A stretch of 64,000 nt of DNA from Desulfovibrionaceae bacterium (lineage in GTDB: Bacteria > Desulfobacterota > Desulfovibrionia > Desulfovibrionales > Desulfovibrionaceae): positions 1 through 64,000 of the forward strand of contig JAQVCS010000015.1 of the NCBI GenBank assembly GCA_028689675.1, written 5' to 3'. The position numbers and the translations under genes are program-made. Under the pieces are notes generated by a model. It did no database searches and was not told the origin of the DNA. It saw only the letters and a list, made by a program, of their open reading frames with translations. Below are positions 16,472 to 25,987 of the stretch, one piece after another (the first letter of the stretch is position 1; each line of letters starts with the position of its first letter).

Positions 16472-18622
16472 CTAGGGGGCGGCGGCCTCGCTTTTCATAC
16501 TTAATGCAATGCGGCGGCGTGGCTTGTCCACCTCCAGCACGCGCACCTGGACTACCTGCCCCGCCCGCACCACGCTGGCGGGGTCTTTTACAAAATGCTC
16601 GGCAAGCTGGCTTATATGCACCAGCCCATCCTGATGCACGCCAATATCCACAAAAGCGCCAAAGGCCGTCACATTGGTTACCACACCGCGCAGCACCATG
16701 CCGCTGTGCACATCCTCCAGCGTGCTGACGCCCTCGGTGTAACTAAACAGGGCAAAAGGGGCGCGCGGGTCACGCCCTGGTTTTTCCAGTTCCTGCATAA
16801 TATCAGTCAGCGAAGGCATGCCCACGCTTGCACTGACATAACGCTCCAGCACCACGCGCGCACGCAGGGCGGCATTATGCATCAAATCACGCACGCTCAC
16901 GCCCAAGTCGGCAGCCATACGCTCCACTATGGCATAGGCTTCGGGGTGCACGGCGCTGGCATCAAGCGGTGTATCCCCACCGCGCACACGCAAAAAACCA
17001 GAACATTGCTCAAAAGCCTTGGCTCCCAAGCGCGGCACACGCAGTAATTGCCTGCGGTTTACAAAAGCCCCCTGCTCGTGACGATAAGCCACAATATTCT
17101 TTGCCAGTACAGCCCCCACGCCAGAAACATAGGTAAGCAATTGCTGGCTTGCTGTGTTTACATCCACACCCACAGCATTCACGCAATGGCTCACCACATC
17201 ATCCAGCGCTTTTTTCAGCTCCCCTTGATGCACATCATGCTGATATTGCCCCACACCAATAGATTTGGGGTCTATTTTCACCAGCTCAGCCAAGGGGTCG
17301 GCAAGGCGGCGGGCTATGGACACTGCCCCGCGGTAGGTTAAATCCAAATCGGGAAATTCCTCGCGCGCCACTTCAGAAGCCGAATACACCGAAGCCCCGC
17401 TTTCATTCACCAAAATAAGCGGCACAGCCTGTGGCCAGCCCGCCAGCCCGCGCAAAAAGGCCTCTGTTTCGCGCCCCGCTGTGCCATTGCCCACGGCCAC
17501 GGCTTCAATGCTATGCTGCGCCAGCATAGCCAGCACCGTTTTACCAGCCTCTTGCCTTGTGGCTTCTGAGCCAGCATGCGGGTTTATTGTGCAGCAGGCC
17601 GCAAGCTTGCCCTCTGCCGTGCAGCAGACCACCTTGCAGCCAGTGCGAAAGCCGGGGTCTATGCCCATAATTGCCTTTGAGCCAAGCGGAGGGGCTAAAA
17701 GCAATTCCTGCACATTCTCGGCAAAAACCTTGATGGCGGCGGCATCGGCACGTTTCTTCAAAAAAGAGCGTAATTCTGTTTCTAAAGCTGGGGCAAGCAA
17801 GCGTGTATAGCTGTCGCGCGCGGCCATGCGCACTTGAGCGGCCGCGGGGCTGCCCCCCTGCGCCACACAATTTTCCAAATAGGCCACAGCACGAGCCTCA
17901 TCTTTGGGGCGCACCTGCACGCGCAGCAACCCCTCTTCTTCTGCCCGCAGGGCTGCCAGCACGCGATGAGAAGGCAGGCTGGCAACTTTTTCTTCAAAGC
18001 TGAAATAATCCTGATATTTTGCCGCTTCCGCTTCTTTGCCCGCTACAGGGCTGCAACGCAGCACACCCTCGCGGGCAAAAGCCACGCGCATACTTTGGCG
18101 CATACTGCGGTTTTCGCTTACTTCTTCAGCTATAATGTCGCGTGCGCCAGCCAGCGCCGCCGCTACATCGGGCACCTGCTGTGCCACAACATAGCGCGCG
18201 GCCTCTGCTTCCACAGTGCCGCCTGCTTTGGCTTTTACCTGTGCCAGCAGCCAGCGCGCCAAAGGTTCAAGGCCTCGTTCTTTTGCCATGACAGCGCGCG
18301 TGCGCCGCTTGGGGCGATAGGGCAAATAGACATCTTCAAGCACAGTCAGGCTGGCGGCCTGCGCCACGGCCTGCGCCAGCGCTGGCGTGAGCAAGTCCCT
18401 CTCGCGCAATGAGGCAAGAATGGCCTCGCGTCTTTTTTCCAGCTCAGCCAGTGCATTGCGTCTGTCGCGCAGGGCTGCCACCACAACTTCGTCAAGGCTG
18501 CCTGTGGCTTCTTTGCGATAGCGGGCAATAAAAGGCACGGTTGCCCCTTCATCCAGCAGGCGGAAGACGGCCTCTACCTGCTTTTGCTGCAACGAAAATT
18601 CCCGCGCAATGCGTGCTGTCAT
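16472..18622 (-). CDS. tex: Tex family RNA-binding transcription accessory protein
   Basis: 716 residues, the usual Tex length. The order is: N-terminal helical Tex domain (VPFIARYRKEATGSLDE), YqgF-type RNase-H-like domain in the middle (IMGIDPGFRTGCKV), helix-hairpin-helix segment (VDVNTASQQLL, LLRVPRLGAKAFEQ), and a C-terminal S1 domain (GMVLRGVVTNVTAFGAFVDI) at about 640-708. Tex binds RNA and RNA polymerase complexes and is linked to transcription termination and toxin expression in other bacteria. It is a monocistronic housekeeping gene here. Confidence 0.95.
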   Translation of the reverse strand: MTARIAREFSLQQKQVEAVFRLLDEGATVPFIARYRKEATGSLDEVVVAALRDRRNALAELEKRREAILASLRERDLLTPALAQAVAQAASLTVLEDVYLPYRPKRRTRAVMAKERGLEPLARWLLAQVKAKAGGTVEAEAARYVVAQQVPDVAAALAGARDIIAEEVSENRSMRQSMRVAFAREGVLRCSPVAGKEAEAAKYQDYFSFEEKVASLPSHRVLAALRAEEEGLLRVQVRPKDEARAVAYLENCVAQGGSPAAAQVRMAARDSYTRLLAPALETELRSFLKKRADAAAIKVFAENVQELLLAPPLGSKAIMGIDPGFRTGCKVVCCTAEGKLAACCTINPHAGSEATRQEAGKTVLAMLAQHSIEAVAVGNGTAGRETEAFLRGLAGWPQAVPLILVNESGASVYSASEVAREEFPDLDLTYRGAVSIARRLADPLAELVKIDPKSIGVGQYQHDVHQGELKKALDDVVSHCVNAVGVDVNTASQQLLTYVSGVGAVLAKNIVAYRHEQGAFVNRRQLLRVPRLGAKAFEQCSGFLRVRGGDTPLDASAVHPEAYAIVERMAADLGVSVRDLMHNAALRARVVLERYVSASVGMPSLTDIMQELEKPGRDPRAPFALFSYTEGVSTLEDVHSGMVLRGVVTNVTAFGAFVDIGVHQDGLVHISQLAEHFVKDPASVVRAGQVVQVRVLEVDKPRRRIALSMKSEAAAP

Positions 18623-18654
18623 GCTTCACCCTTTCTTCTCAAAAAAATACCATA

Positions 18655-18689
18655 AAAAAGGGGGAAGCAGCCACGCTGGCCTTCCCCCC
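18655..18689 (-). terminator. Terminator of the formate-THF ligase gene
   Basis: GGGGGAAG (18660-18667) and CTTCCCCC (18681-18688) form the stem; on the minus strand it is followed by a T-run (18654-18659). It lies about 20 bp past the stop. Confidence 0.85.
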
Positions 18690-18707
18690 CACAATACGCA
18701 GGCAGGC

Positions 18708-20483
18708 TTAGAATACGCCTGTTACCTGCCCTGTTTCTGTATCAACATCCACACGGCGGAAGGCAGGGCGCGAGCCCGTGCCGGGCATAAGCATAATGTC
18801 GCCTGCCACAGGCACCACCAAGCCAGCGCCGCCATACAGCATCATATCGCGCACATACAAGCGCCAGCCCTTGGGCGCACCCTTCAGCATGGGATTATCG
18901 GACAAAGAATACTGTGTTTTTGCCATACAAATGCCCAAAGTATTGGCATCGTCACGCTGCTGAATTTCTGCCATAATTTTTTTGGCCTTGGGGGCAAAAT
19001 CCACCCCATCCGCGCCATAGACCTGCATGGCAATATCGGCAATGCGTTCTTCGATGGGCTTGTTCCAGTCATACAAGGGCTTGAATTCATTCTTATCATT
19101 GCAGGCATCCATAACAGCGTCTGCCAGCTCCAGCGCACCAGCCCCGCCGTGTTCCCAATGGGTGGAAAGGGCAACGCGCGCGCCAGCCTGCTCGCACATG
19201 CGGCGCACGGTGGCAATTTCTTCCTTGGTGTCGGCATGGAAGGCATTAATGCACACCACAGGGGCAATGCCTGCTTTACGAATAATATTGATATGATGCA
19301 GCAAGTTAACGCAGCCTGCCTCCACAAGACCCACATTTTCTGTGCGGTATTCTTCAGGCAGGGGGCGGCCAGCCACGGGCACAGGTGCACCGCCATGGCT
19401 TTTCAGCGCGCGCACTGTGGCCACCAGCACAGACGCATCAGGGGTCAGGCCGCTGTAATGGCACTTTAGGTTCCAGAATTTTTCAAAACCAATGTCAGAA
19501 CCGAAGCCTGATTCCGTCACATGGTAATCAGAAAGCTTCAGCCCCACTTTGTCGGCAATCACCGAGCTTTGCCCCAAAGCAATATTGGCAAAAGGCCCAG
19601 CATGAACAAAAACAGGCTGCCCTTCAATGGTTTGAATAAGGCTGGGCTTGATGGCTTCCACCATCCACGCGGTCATGGCGCCGTCCACTTCTAGGTCGGC
19701 TGTGGTTACGGGGCGGCCGTGCTTATCATAGGCCATAACAATTTTGCCCATGCGCTGGCGCATATCTTTCAAATCGGTACACACAGACAAAATGGACATG
19801 ACTTCTGAAGCCACGGCAATATCAAAACGCGAGCGCATCATAAAGCCGTCATTGCTGCGCCCATCGCCTTCAATACCAATAATAACATTGCGCAAAGCCT
19901 GACAGCAAAAATCCATCACCCAGCCCATGCGCACCGAAGTGGGGTCAATGTTTAGGCGCTTCATGCCCGAAAGCTTTTCCAATTTTTCATCATCATAATT
20001 GCGCTCGTGCTGCATACGCGAGGTAAGCGCCACCATGGCAAGGTTGTGCGCATTGCACACAGCGTTCAAGTCGCCCGTAAAACCAAGAGAATAGGGCGTG
20101 AGCGGAATACATTGCGAAAGCCCGCCACCAGCAGCAGAGCCCTTCACGCCCATGGTGGGGCCGCCCGAAGGCTGGCGAATGGCGGCAGAAACATTTTGCT
20201 GGCGCCGCCCCAAGCCCTGCACAAGCCCGATGGTGGTGGTGGATTTGCCTTCGCCCAAGGGGGTAGGCGTAATGGCGGTGACGTTGACATACTTGCCGTT
20301 GGGGCGGGCTGCCTGCCGCTTGAGCACAGCAGGGGCGTCAATTTTTGCCATGTAATGCCCATAGGGCAATACTTCATCGGGCAAAAGTCCCATTTCCTGC
20401 GCGAGCTGGTCAATTTTTTTCATAGATTGTTCGGCTTCGCGGGCAATTTCCCAGTCAGCATGTTTAGTCGGGTCGAGCGACAT
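18708..20483 (-). CDS. fhs: Formate-tetrahydrofolate ligase
   Basis: 591 residues with the P-loop-like ATP site TPTPLGEGKSTTT at about 72-84 and the family signature VKGSAAGGGLSQ. It makes 10-formyl-THF from formate, ATP and THF, feeding C1 units to purine, fMet and serine synthesis. AAGGAG lies 7 bases before the start. No folD or other C1-pathway gene is adjacent. In sulfate reducers it often acts in assimilation of formate. It has its own terminator. Confidence 0.96.
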   Translation of the reverse strand: MSLDPTKHADWEIAREAEQSMKKIDQLAQEMGLLPDEVLPYGHYMAKIDAPAVLKRQAARPNGKYVNVTAITPTPLGEGKSTTTIGLVQGLGRRQQNVSAAIRQPSGGPTMGVKGSAAGGGLSQCIPLTPYSLGFTGDLNAVCNAHNLAMVALTSRMQHERNYDDEKLEKLSGMKRLNIDPTSVRMGWVMDFCCQALRNVIIGIEGDGRSNDGFMMRSRFDIAVASEVMSILSVCTDLKDMRQRMGKIVMAYDKHGRPVTTADLEVDGAMTAWMVEAIKPSLIQTIEGQPVFVHAGPFANIALGQSSVIADKVGLKLSDYHVTESGFGSDIGFEKFWNLKCHYSGLTPDASVLVATVRALKSHGGAPVPVAGRPLPEEYRTENVGLVEAGCVNLLHHINIIRKAGIAPVVCINAFHADTKEEIATVRRMCEQAGARVALSTHWEHGGAGALELADAVMDACNDKNEFKPLYDWNKPIEERIADIAMQVYGADGVDFAPKAKKIMAEIQQRDDANTLGICMAKTQYSLSDNPMLKGAPKGWRLYVRDMMLYGGAGLVVPVAGDIMLMPGTGSRPAFRRVDVDTETGQVTGVF

Positions 20484-20620
20484 TCAGGCTCTCCTTGATG
20501 AAATAAAGGTGAAGTGGTAGTATGCCCGCAGCGGGGCAAAAAAGTTTTGAGCAATATACGCCAGAGCGTTCTTTCCCGCAAGGAGATTGATAGACGCATG
20601 CTGGAAAAAAAAGAGGAAAT

Positions 20621-21061
20621 ATGCTGTTTTCTGCCCCAAAGAGCACACAAGTGACATTTTTTTTGCAAGCGCACAGCATTGGTGCAGACCTTATGGTCAG
20701 CATTACCGCAGGGCAGGCGCATATTGGCGCTGTGGCGCTGGCCACACCGCGCCCCAGCCTGCGCCAGCAAAAAACCACCAGTGCCGATACCCATGTGCTG
20801 ACCCTGAGCGGACATAAAGAAGACCTGCTCGCGCGCGCGGCAGCCCTAAAGCTGTGCGCAGCCATGGGCGTGCCTGTCTGCCTAAGCTGCGGCATTCACA
20901 TCAGCCATTTCCAGCCACAGCATGAACGAACCATTACTGAGACCGTGCTGGGGCTTGTTGACGACCTGCTTGCCCTGCTGCGCCACAGCACAGCGCAAGA
21001 GCATTATGCCTGCACACGCAGCATCACCCTGCCCATACAGGAGCACCACAGCCATGATTAA
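20621..21061 (+). CDS. LpdD-like (prenylated-flavin chaperone-like) domain protein
   Basis: 146 residues, start supported by GAGGAAAT just upstream. The order of motifs (HSIGADLMVSITAGQAHIGAV, then HVLTLSGHKEDLLARAAA, then GVPVCLSCGIH) matches the PAC4-like LpdD family, small proteins encoded with UbiD-type decarboxylases and proposed to help deliver prenylated FMN. No UbiD or UbiX gene is in the window, so that role is only inferred from family memory. Its stop overlaps the start of the next small gene. Confidence 0.6.
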   Translation: MLFSAPKSTQVTFFLQAHSIGADLMVSITAGQAHIGAVALATPRPSLRQQKTTSADTHVLTLSGHKEDLLARAAALKLCAAMGVPVCLSCGIHISHFQPQHERTITETVLGLVDDLLALLRHSTAQEHYACTRSITLPIQEHHSHD

Positions 21062-21314
21062 CCCCCGCGACCTTGACGAATTCCACACCTATATGACCTC
21101 TGGCGAAATGGAAAAAGATTTTGCCGAAGGCTGCGAGCATGACCGCTTTTACTTGCTGGAATTGCTTGAAAAGCTTATGGACGTGGCAGAAACAGCCGAT
21201 GCCACCGCCACCAAGCTCATCTTCAAGGGGCAGCTTGCGGCGCTGGCTGGCGTAAAAACAATAGAAAGCAAGCCCAGCACGGCAAGCCCTGCTGCCGCAC
21301 CCGACAAAAACTAA
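21054..21314 (+). CDS. Small acidic protein of unknown function
   Basis: 86 residues from ATG at 21054, which overlaps the end of the LpdD-like gene by 8 bp; AGGAG lies about 10 bases upstream. The sequence is acidic and helical (DEFHTYMTSGEMEKDFAEG) with an Ala/Pro/Ser-rich tail. No cysteine pattern or known domain except one lone Cys. The overlap indicates co-translation with its neighbour; I do not recognise the family. Confidence 0.7.
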   Translation: MINPRDLDEFHTYMTSGEMEKDFAEGCEHDRFYLLELLEKLMDVAETADATATKLIFKGQLAALAGVKTIESKPSTASPAAAPDKN

Positions 21315-21317
21315 AGT

Positions 21318-22301
21318 ATGCTGCTGAGCGATGCTTTTTTAGGTGGTTTTACCGCCTGCTTGTGCTGGGCTGTGGCCTTGGCTTTGCTTACTGTCAGCGT
21401 GCAGCGCCTGCGCGCCACACACTGCCCCAGCCCCGCCTTGTTCACCGCTGGCGCAGCGCTGAGCTTTGCCCTGCTGGCGCTGCCTGTGCCTGCTGTGGGC
21501 GTGCCTGCCTTTGTGCATGGCAGCGGAGGGCTGCTGCTGGCGCTTATGCTGGGGCCCTATGCCGCTTTTTGCGCCCTGTGCCTTGCCCTAGCTGGGCACA
21601 GCCTGCTGCTGGGGCATGGCGGCCTGCTGGCTTGGGGGGCACATGCCCTGTGTTTTGGCTTTTTCCCCTGCTTTTTGGTCTATCCCTTTCTCTACAAGCC
21701 TTTGGCTGGCATACAGCCCACAGCCCGCAGCCTTGTCTTGGCAGGTATGGCAGGCGGCATTGCCAGCACGCAATGTGCCGCCCTTACCTTGCCCCTGCTC
21801 TTGTGGGCTTCGGGCACGGCTGGCTTTGCCCTTGCCCCGTTCAGCCTGCTGCTTCAGCCGCTTTTCCTTAATATCGGCATGCTTGAAGGGCTGTTTGCGG
21901 CCTGCGCGGCCTTGCTCTTTGCTGCTTGCTGCCCCGCCCTGCTGCATTTACCAGAGGCAAAAAAGCCGTGCTGGTCAGAACAAAAACTTGCTTGCCTTTT
22001 GCTGGGCATAGCCTGTGTGCTTAGCCTTGGGGTAGCCTTTGCCCCGCAGCAAAAGCCTGCCCTGCTTTGGGCAAGCCTGCACAGCGGCGGGCTGCCTGCC
22101 CAGCCCATGCGTGAGCCGCACAGCAGCATGGCATGGCTGCAAAGCATGAGCAGCAGCCTGCCGCAGCATGTGCACACGCTGTTCCCCGCTGTGCCGCTGC
22201 CCCTTGCCGACCATGCCGTGGCCTTGTGTGCCACCCTTGCCTGTGCATGGCTGTGCGCCCTGCTGCTGCGCCGCCGCACAAAGGCACAGCAAAGCATTTG
22301 A
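21318..22301 (+). CDS. CbiM-like membrane protein lacking the metal-binding N-terminus
   Basis: 327 residues, about eight membrane helices. The segment GSGGLLLALMLGPYAAFCAL followed by HSLLLGHGGLLAWGAHAL aligns with the core of CbiM/NikM, the substrate-binding subunit of cobalt/nickel ECF transporters. The C-terminal part (from about 225) adds two more hydrophobic helices around a soluble loop, like a fused CbiN/PDGLE unit. However, CbiM normally begins MHIPDGxL, with Met1/His2 binding the metal; here it begins MLLSDAFLG with no His. No CbiQ or CbiO gene is adjacent. It may carry another substrate, or be an orphan S-component. It directly follows two small genes in one operon. Confidence 0.65.
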   Translation: MLLSDAFLGGFTACLCWAVALALLTVSVQRLRATHCPSPALFTAGAALSFALLALPVPAVGVPAFVHGSGGLLLALMLGPYAAFCALCLALAGHSLLLGHGGLLAWGAHALCFGFFPCFLVYPFLYKPLAGIQPTARSLVLAGMAGGIASTQCAALTLPLLLWASGTAGFALAPFSLLLQPLFLNIGMLEGLFAACAALLFAACCPALLHLPEAKKPCWSEQKLACLLLGIACVLSLGVAFAPQQKPALLWASLHSGGLPAQPMREPHSSMAWLQSMSSSLPQHVHTLFPAVPLPLADHAVALCATLACAWLCALLLRRRTKAQQSI

Positions 22302-22422
22302 CGCCCCACCCGAAAACATTGTAATAAACAAGGCTCAAGCGGCAAAATACTGGTCTTTTTTGCCTTATGTGTTCACAGCTCAGCCTGCCCCTCAAGGCAG
22401 CCATGATTTTTGGGGAGTATCC

Positions 22423-23361
22423 ATGTCATCCACAGCCCTGCTCTTCCCTGGCCAAGGTTCACAAGAATTTGGTATGGGGCGTTCGCTTGCAGAACAATCT
22501 CATGACGCTATGGCGCTTTGGAAGCGCGCCGAAAGCCTCAGCGGCTTGCCCCTGCGTGAAATTTATTGGGAAGGGGACGAGGCTGCCATGGCCAATACCA
22601 AAGCCCTGCAACCAGCGCTCACCGTAGTCAACCTTGCTTTATGGATGCAGCTTGCCAGCCGCATACAGCCCTGTGCTGCTGCTGGGCACAGCTTGGGGGA
22701 ATTCAGCGCCTTTGCCGCGGCTGGTGCACTGCCCATTGATGATGTGCTGCGCATCACTGCCCTGCGCGGGGCGCTGATGGCTGAAGCTGACCCCCACGGC
22801 GCTGGCGCTATGGCCGCTATTGTCAAGCTGGATGAAAGCACGGTAGAAGATATTGTGCGTCAAAGTCATGAGGCCACAGGGCAAACATTGCTCATTGCCA
22901 ATTACAACACGCCAGCCCAGCTTGTTATCAGCGGTGAAAAAACCGCCGTGGAGCATGCCGCCGCCCTCACCAAAGAAGCCAAGGGGCGCGCTATCATGCT
23001 AAAAGTCAGCGGGGCTTTTCACAGCCCGCTCATGGCAGAAGCAGCCAAAGAGCTCAGCCCCCTGCTGCTCAAGGCGCATTGGAGCAAGCCGCGCTTCCCT
23101 GTCTATTGCAATATTCACGGCAAGCCTGTGGCCGATGCCCACAGCGCCCAGCAGGCCGCTGTGCAGCAAATGACATCCTCGGTGCGCTGGGTGGACACCG
23201 TGCGCGCTATGGCCAAAGCGGGCGCAGCATGCTGGCTTGAGCTTGGCCCCAAGCAGGTGCTGGGCAAAATGGTGCAGCCCTGCCTTGCTGGCCTGCTGCC
23301 CGAAGGCACAAGCCCCACGGTGCTGTGCGCACGCAATGAAGCAGAGCTGGCCGCAGTGTAG
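22423..23361 (+). CDS. fabD: Malonyl-CoA:ACP transacylase FabD
   Basis: 312 residues from ATG at 22423, with GGGGAG upstream; the frame is open further upstream inside the previous gene. Active-site motif GHSLGEF with nucleophile S90, oxyanion loop FPGQGSQ at 8-14, and His in SGAFHSPLM. It loads malonyl groups on acyl carrier protein for fatty acid synthesis. It stands alone rather than in a fab cluster. Confidence 0.95.
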   Translation: MSSTALLFPGQGSQEFGMGRSLAEQSHDAMALWKRAESLSGLPLREIYWEGDEAAMANTKALQPALTVVNLALWMQLASRIQPCAAAGHSLGEFSAFAAAGALPIDDVLRITALRGALMAEADPHGAGAMAAIVKLDESTVEDIVRQSHEATGQTLLIANYNTPAQLVISGEKTAVEHAAALTKEAKGRAIMLKVSGAFHSPLMAEAAKELSPLLLKAHWSKPRFPVYCNIHGKPVADAHSAQQAAVQQMTSSVRWVDTVRAMAKAGAACWLELGPKQVLGKMVQPCLAGLLPEGTSPTVLCARNEAELAAV

Positions 23362-23509
23362 GCGTAAAAAACAGCCTGCGCCGCGCGCGGGATAGCTTTC
23401 TTGATTTTTTCGGCAAAAGGTATATCGTTTTTGCTTTCTTGCTGCGTGTGCGGCAAGGCCTGCACTCTGTTGCCATACTTGCGGTTTCGTCCGCTTTTTT
23501 CGAGGATAT

Positions 23510-25168
23510 ATGCACGCTATTGATCAATTGGAACGCTCACTGAAGAGCATTGTTGCGGATATGGGGCTGGAATGGCCTGCCAAGGCTTCTATTGACGCCC
23601 CCAAAGACAGCAAACACGGCGACCTTGCCGCCAATATTGCTATGATGCTGGCTAAAGAGGCCAAAACAAACCCGCGCGAGCTGGCAAGCCGCATTGCAGC
23701 AGCCTTGCCTGCCGTTGATGCTGCTGTGCAAAGCGTGGAGGTGGCGGGGCCCGGCTTTTTAAATGTGACCTTCACGCCCGATTTCTGGCGGCAAACGGTG
23801 CTGGATATCAATGCTCAGGGCAATGCCTATGGCTCATCCACCATTGGGCAGGGGCGGCGCACCCTTATTGAATATGTTTCTGCCAACCCCACAGGCCCTT
23901 TGCACATTGGGCATGGGCGCGGTGCTGCTGTGGGCGATACCCTCACCCGCTTGATGCGCGCTGCTGGCTTTGACGTTTCCACCGAATATTACATCAATGA
24001 CGCTGGCCGCCAAATGCGCCTGCTGGGGCTTTCGGTGTGGATGCGTGCCAAAGAACTTTCTGGCCAGCCCATCGAAATTCCTACCGACTTTTATCGTGGC
24101 AGCTATATTATTGATATTGCCCGTGAAATGTTGGAAAAAAATCCCAATCTGCTCTCGCTTTCCGAGCAGGAAGGGCAGGATGTTTGCTATGATTATGCCA
24201 TGAAGCAAATTTCCGACGGCATCAAGGCAGACCTGCACGAATTCCGCGTGGGGCATGACCGCTGGTTTTCCGAAAAAAGCCTTGTGGACAGCGGCGCTGT
24301 AAAGGATGCCTTTGCCGCCCTGAAGGCCGCTGGGCATACCTATGAAAAAGACAATGCCCTTTGGTTTGCCACCACACCTTTGGGGGATGACAAAGACCGC
24401 GTGCTGACCAAATCAGACGGCTACCTGACCTATTTTGCCTCCGACATAGCCTATCATCACGATAAATTTGAGCGCGGTTTCGATTATCTTATCGACATCT
24501 GGGGCGCAGACCACCACGGCTATATCCCGCGCATGCGTGCCGCCATTGCCGCCATGGGGCGCAACCCCGAAAAAGATTTTGATGTGGTGCTCATTCAGCT
24601 GGTAAACCTGCTGCAAAATGGCCAGCCCATTAGCATGTCTACCCGTGCAGGCACGTTTGAAACCCTTGCCGATGTGGTAAAAGAAGTGGGTGTGGATGCC
24701 GCGCGCTTTATGTTCCTTTCGCGCAAAAGTGACAGCACTCTTGATTTTGATTTAGAGCTGGTCAAGCAGCGCTCCATGGATAACCCCGTGTATTATGTGC
24801 AATATGCCCATGCGCGCGTGTGCGCTGTGCTGCGCCGTGCTGCCGAACGCGGCATAGCATTGCCCCAAAGCCTCACCATGGCGCACCTACAGGCGCTTGA
24901 CTGCCCCGAAGACATTGCGCTGCTGCGCAAGGCCGCTGCCTTTGCCGACATGCTGGGGCAGGCCGCCCTTTCGCTTTCTGTGCATCATGTAAGCCGTTAT
25001 TTGATGGATTTTGCAGGTATGCTGCATAGTTATTATGCCAAACATCAGGTGCTTCTGCCCGAAGATACACCCCGCACCATAGCCCGCCTTGCCCTGCTGC
25101 AAAGCATGGCACAGGTGGTGCACAATGGCTTGGATATGCTGGGGGTCAGCGCACCGGAGACTATGTAA
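23510..25168 (+). CDS. argS: Arginyl-tRNA synthetase
   Basis: 552 residues, class I synthetase. It has the N-terminal additional domain (about 1-100), the HIGH motif as HIGHGRG near residue 128, a KMSKS-type loop in the form SMSTRAG, and the DALR anticodon-binding domain at the C-terminus (DNPVYYVQYAHARVC and following). It charges tRNA-Arg. Its stop is directly followed by the start of the SPOR gene. Confidence 0.96.
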   Translation: MHAIDQLERSLKSIVADMGLEWPAKASIDAPKDSKHGDLAANIAMMLAKEAKTNPRELASRIAAALPAVDAAVQSVEVAGPGFLNVTFTPDFWRQTVLDINAQGNAYGSSTIGQGRRTLIEYVSANPTGPLHIGHGRGAAVGDTLTRLMRAAGFDVSTEYYINDAGRQMRLLGLSVWMRAKELSGQPIEIPTDFYRGSYIIDIAREMLEKNPNLLSLSEQEGQDVCYDYAMKQISDGIKADLHEFRVGHDRWFSEKSLVDSGAVKDAFAALKAAGHTYEKDNALWFATTPLGDDKDRVLTKSDGYLTYFASDIAYHHDKFERGFDYLIDIWGADHHGYIPRMRAAIAAMGRNPEKDFDVVLIQLVNLLQNGQPISMSTRAGTFETLADVVKEVGVDAARFMFLSRKSDSTLDFDLELVKQRSMDNPVYYVQYAHARVCAVLRRAAERGIALPQSLTMAHLQALDCPEDIALLRKAAAFADMLGQAALSLSVHHVSRYLMDFAGMLHSYYAKHQVLLPEDTPRTIARLALLQSMAQVVHNGLDMLGVSAPETM

Positions 25169-25987
25169 ATGCTGAAAAAACTGTCCTGTACGCTGGGTCG
25201 GTCTGAAAAAGCCCCACAGGGTAACCATTACCTTGCAGGCAAGGCCGCCCCTGCCAGCAAGGGCAGCCCCGTGGGGCGCGGCGGCGAAAGCTGCCCCCCC
25301 CAAGCTGCGCCAGAGGATACAGCACAGAGCCAAGCAGCAGCGGCCGAGCCCGCTCAAAAAAAAGAGAAGAAAAAAACGAGCTGGGTATTTTGCCCCACCT
25401 ATTCGCGCATTATACTCAGCCTTGTGCTCTTTTTGTGCAGCACCTTATGGATTTTTGTCATGGGTTTTTGGATTGGCACAAACCAAAACCCCAACGAAAC
25501 GGTGCAGGCTTTTACTGGCATGAATAAAGAAGAAAAAGCCACCACGCCCAGTGCAGAAGCCACCAAACAGCCCCAAGCCAAGCCAGAAACAAACACCGCG
25601 GCAGAGCCCAAAGCACTGGCAGAAAAAGACAGGGCAAAGCCAGCACAAACAGCACAAGGCAAGGCACAAAACACAGCCAAGGCTGAAAGCCCTGCTAAAA
25701 AAGCAGAAGAAAAAAAGCCAGCAGCACCCAACAGCCCGCAATATAATTATGTCTTTCAGGTGGCTACCTTCAAAGCCACAGAAGAAGACAATGTAGCGGC
25801 CTTGCGTGCAAAGCTTGAAGCCGAAAATTTGCGCGTGCAGGTAAAGGGCAAGCAATTACGCCAAGTGCTGGTGCTGGTGCGCGGCACAGAGGCCGATGCT
25901 GCCAATGTGCATGCCCTGTGTGCCAAATTACGCCTTGGCAAGCCCATGCAGCGCAAGAAAGAATTGATAAAACCCAAGGGAAATTAA
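25169..25987 (+). CDS. SPOR-domain membrane protein
   Basis: 272 residues. A short Ala/Pro-rich cytoplasmic N-terminus is followed by one membrane helix at about 79-103, a long Lys/Ala/Pro-rich periplasmic linker and a C-terminal SPOR domain (about 190-260, starting YVFQVATF). SPOR domains bind denuded glycans in septal peptidoglycan, so a role in cell division or envelope remodelling is likely. It starts right at the argS stop and its own stop overlaps mlaE by one base, so the three are co-transcribed. The low-complexity linker has a different base bias from its neighbours. Confidence 0.85.
   Translation: MLKKLSCTLGRSEKAPQGNHYLAGKAAPASKGSPVGRGGESCPPQAAPEDTAQSQAAAAEPAQKKEKKKTSWVFCPTYSRIILSLVLFLCSTLWIFVMGFWIGTNQNPNETVQAFTGMNKEEKATTPSAEATKQPQAKPETNTAAEPKALAEKDRAKPAQTAQGKAQNTAKAESPAKKAEEKKPAAPNSPQYNYVFQVATFKATEEDNVAALRAKLEAENLRVQVKGKQLRQVLVLVRGTEADAANVHALCAKLRLGKPMQRKKELIKPKGN

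Noticed and set aside
18609-19469. 286-codon plus-strand frame over the fhs gene
   Set aside because: Antisense to a clear formate-THF ligase and starting inside its terminator.
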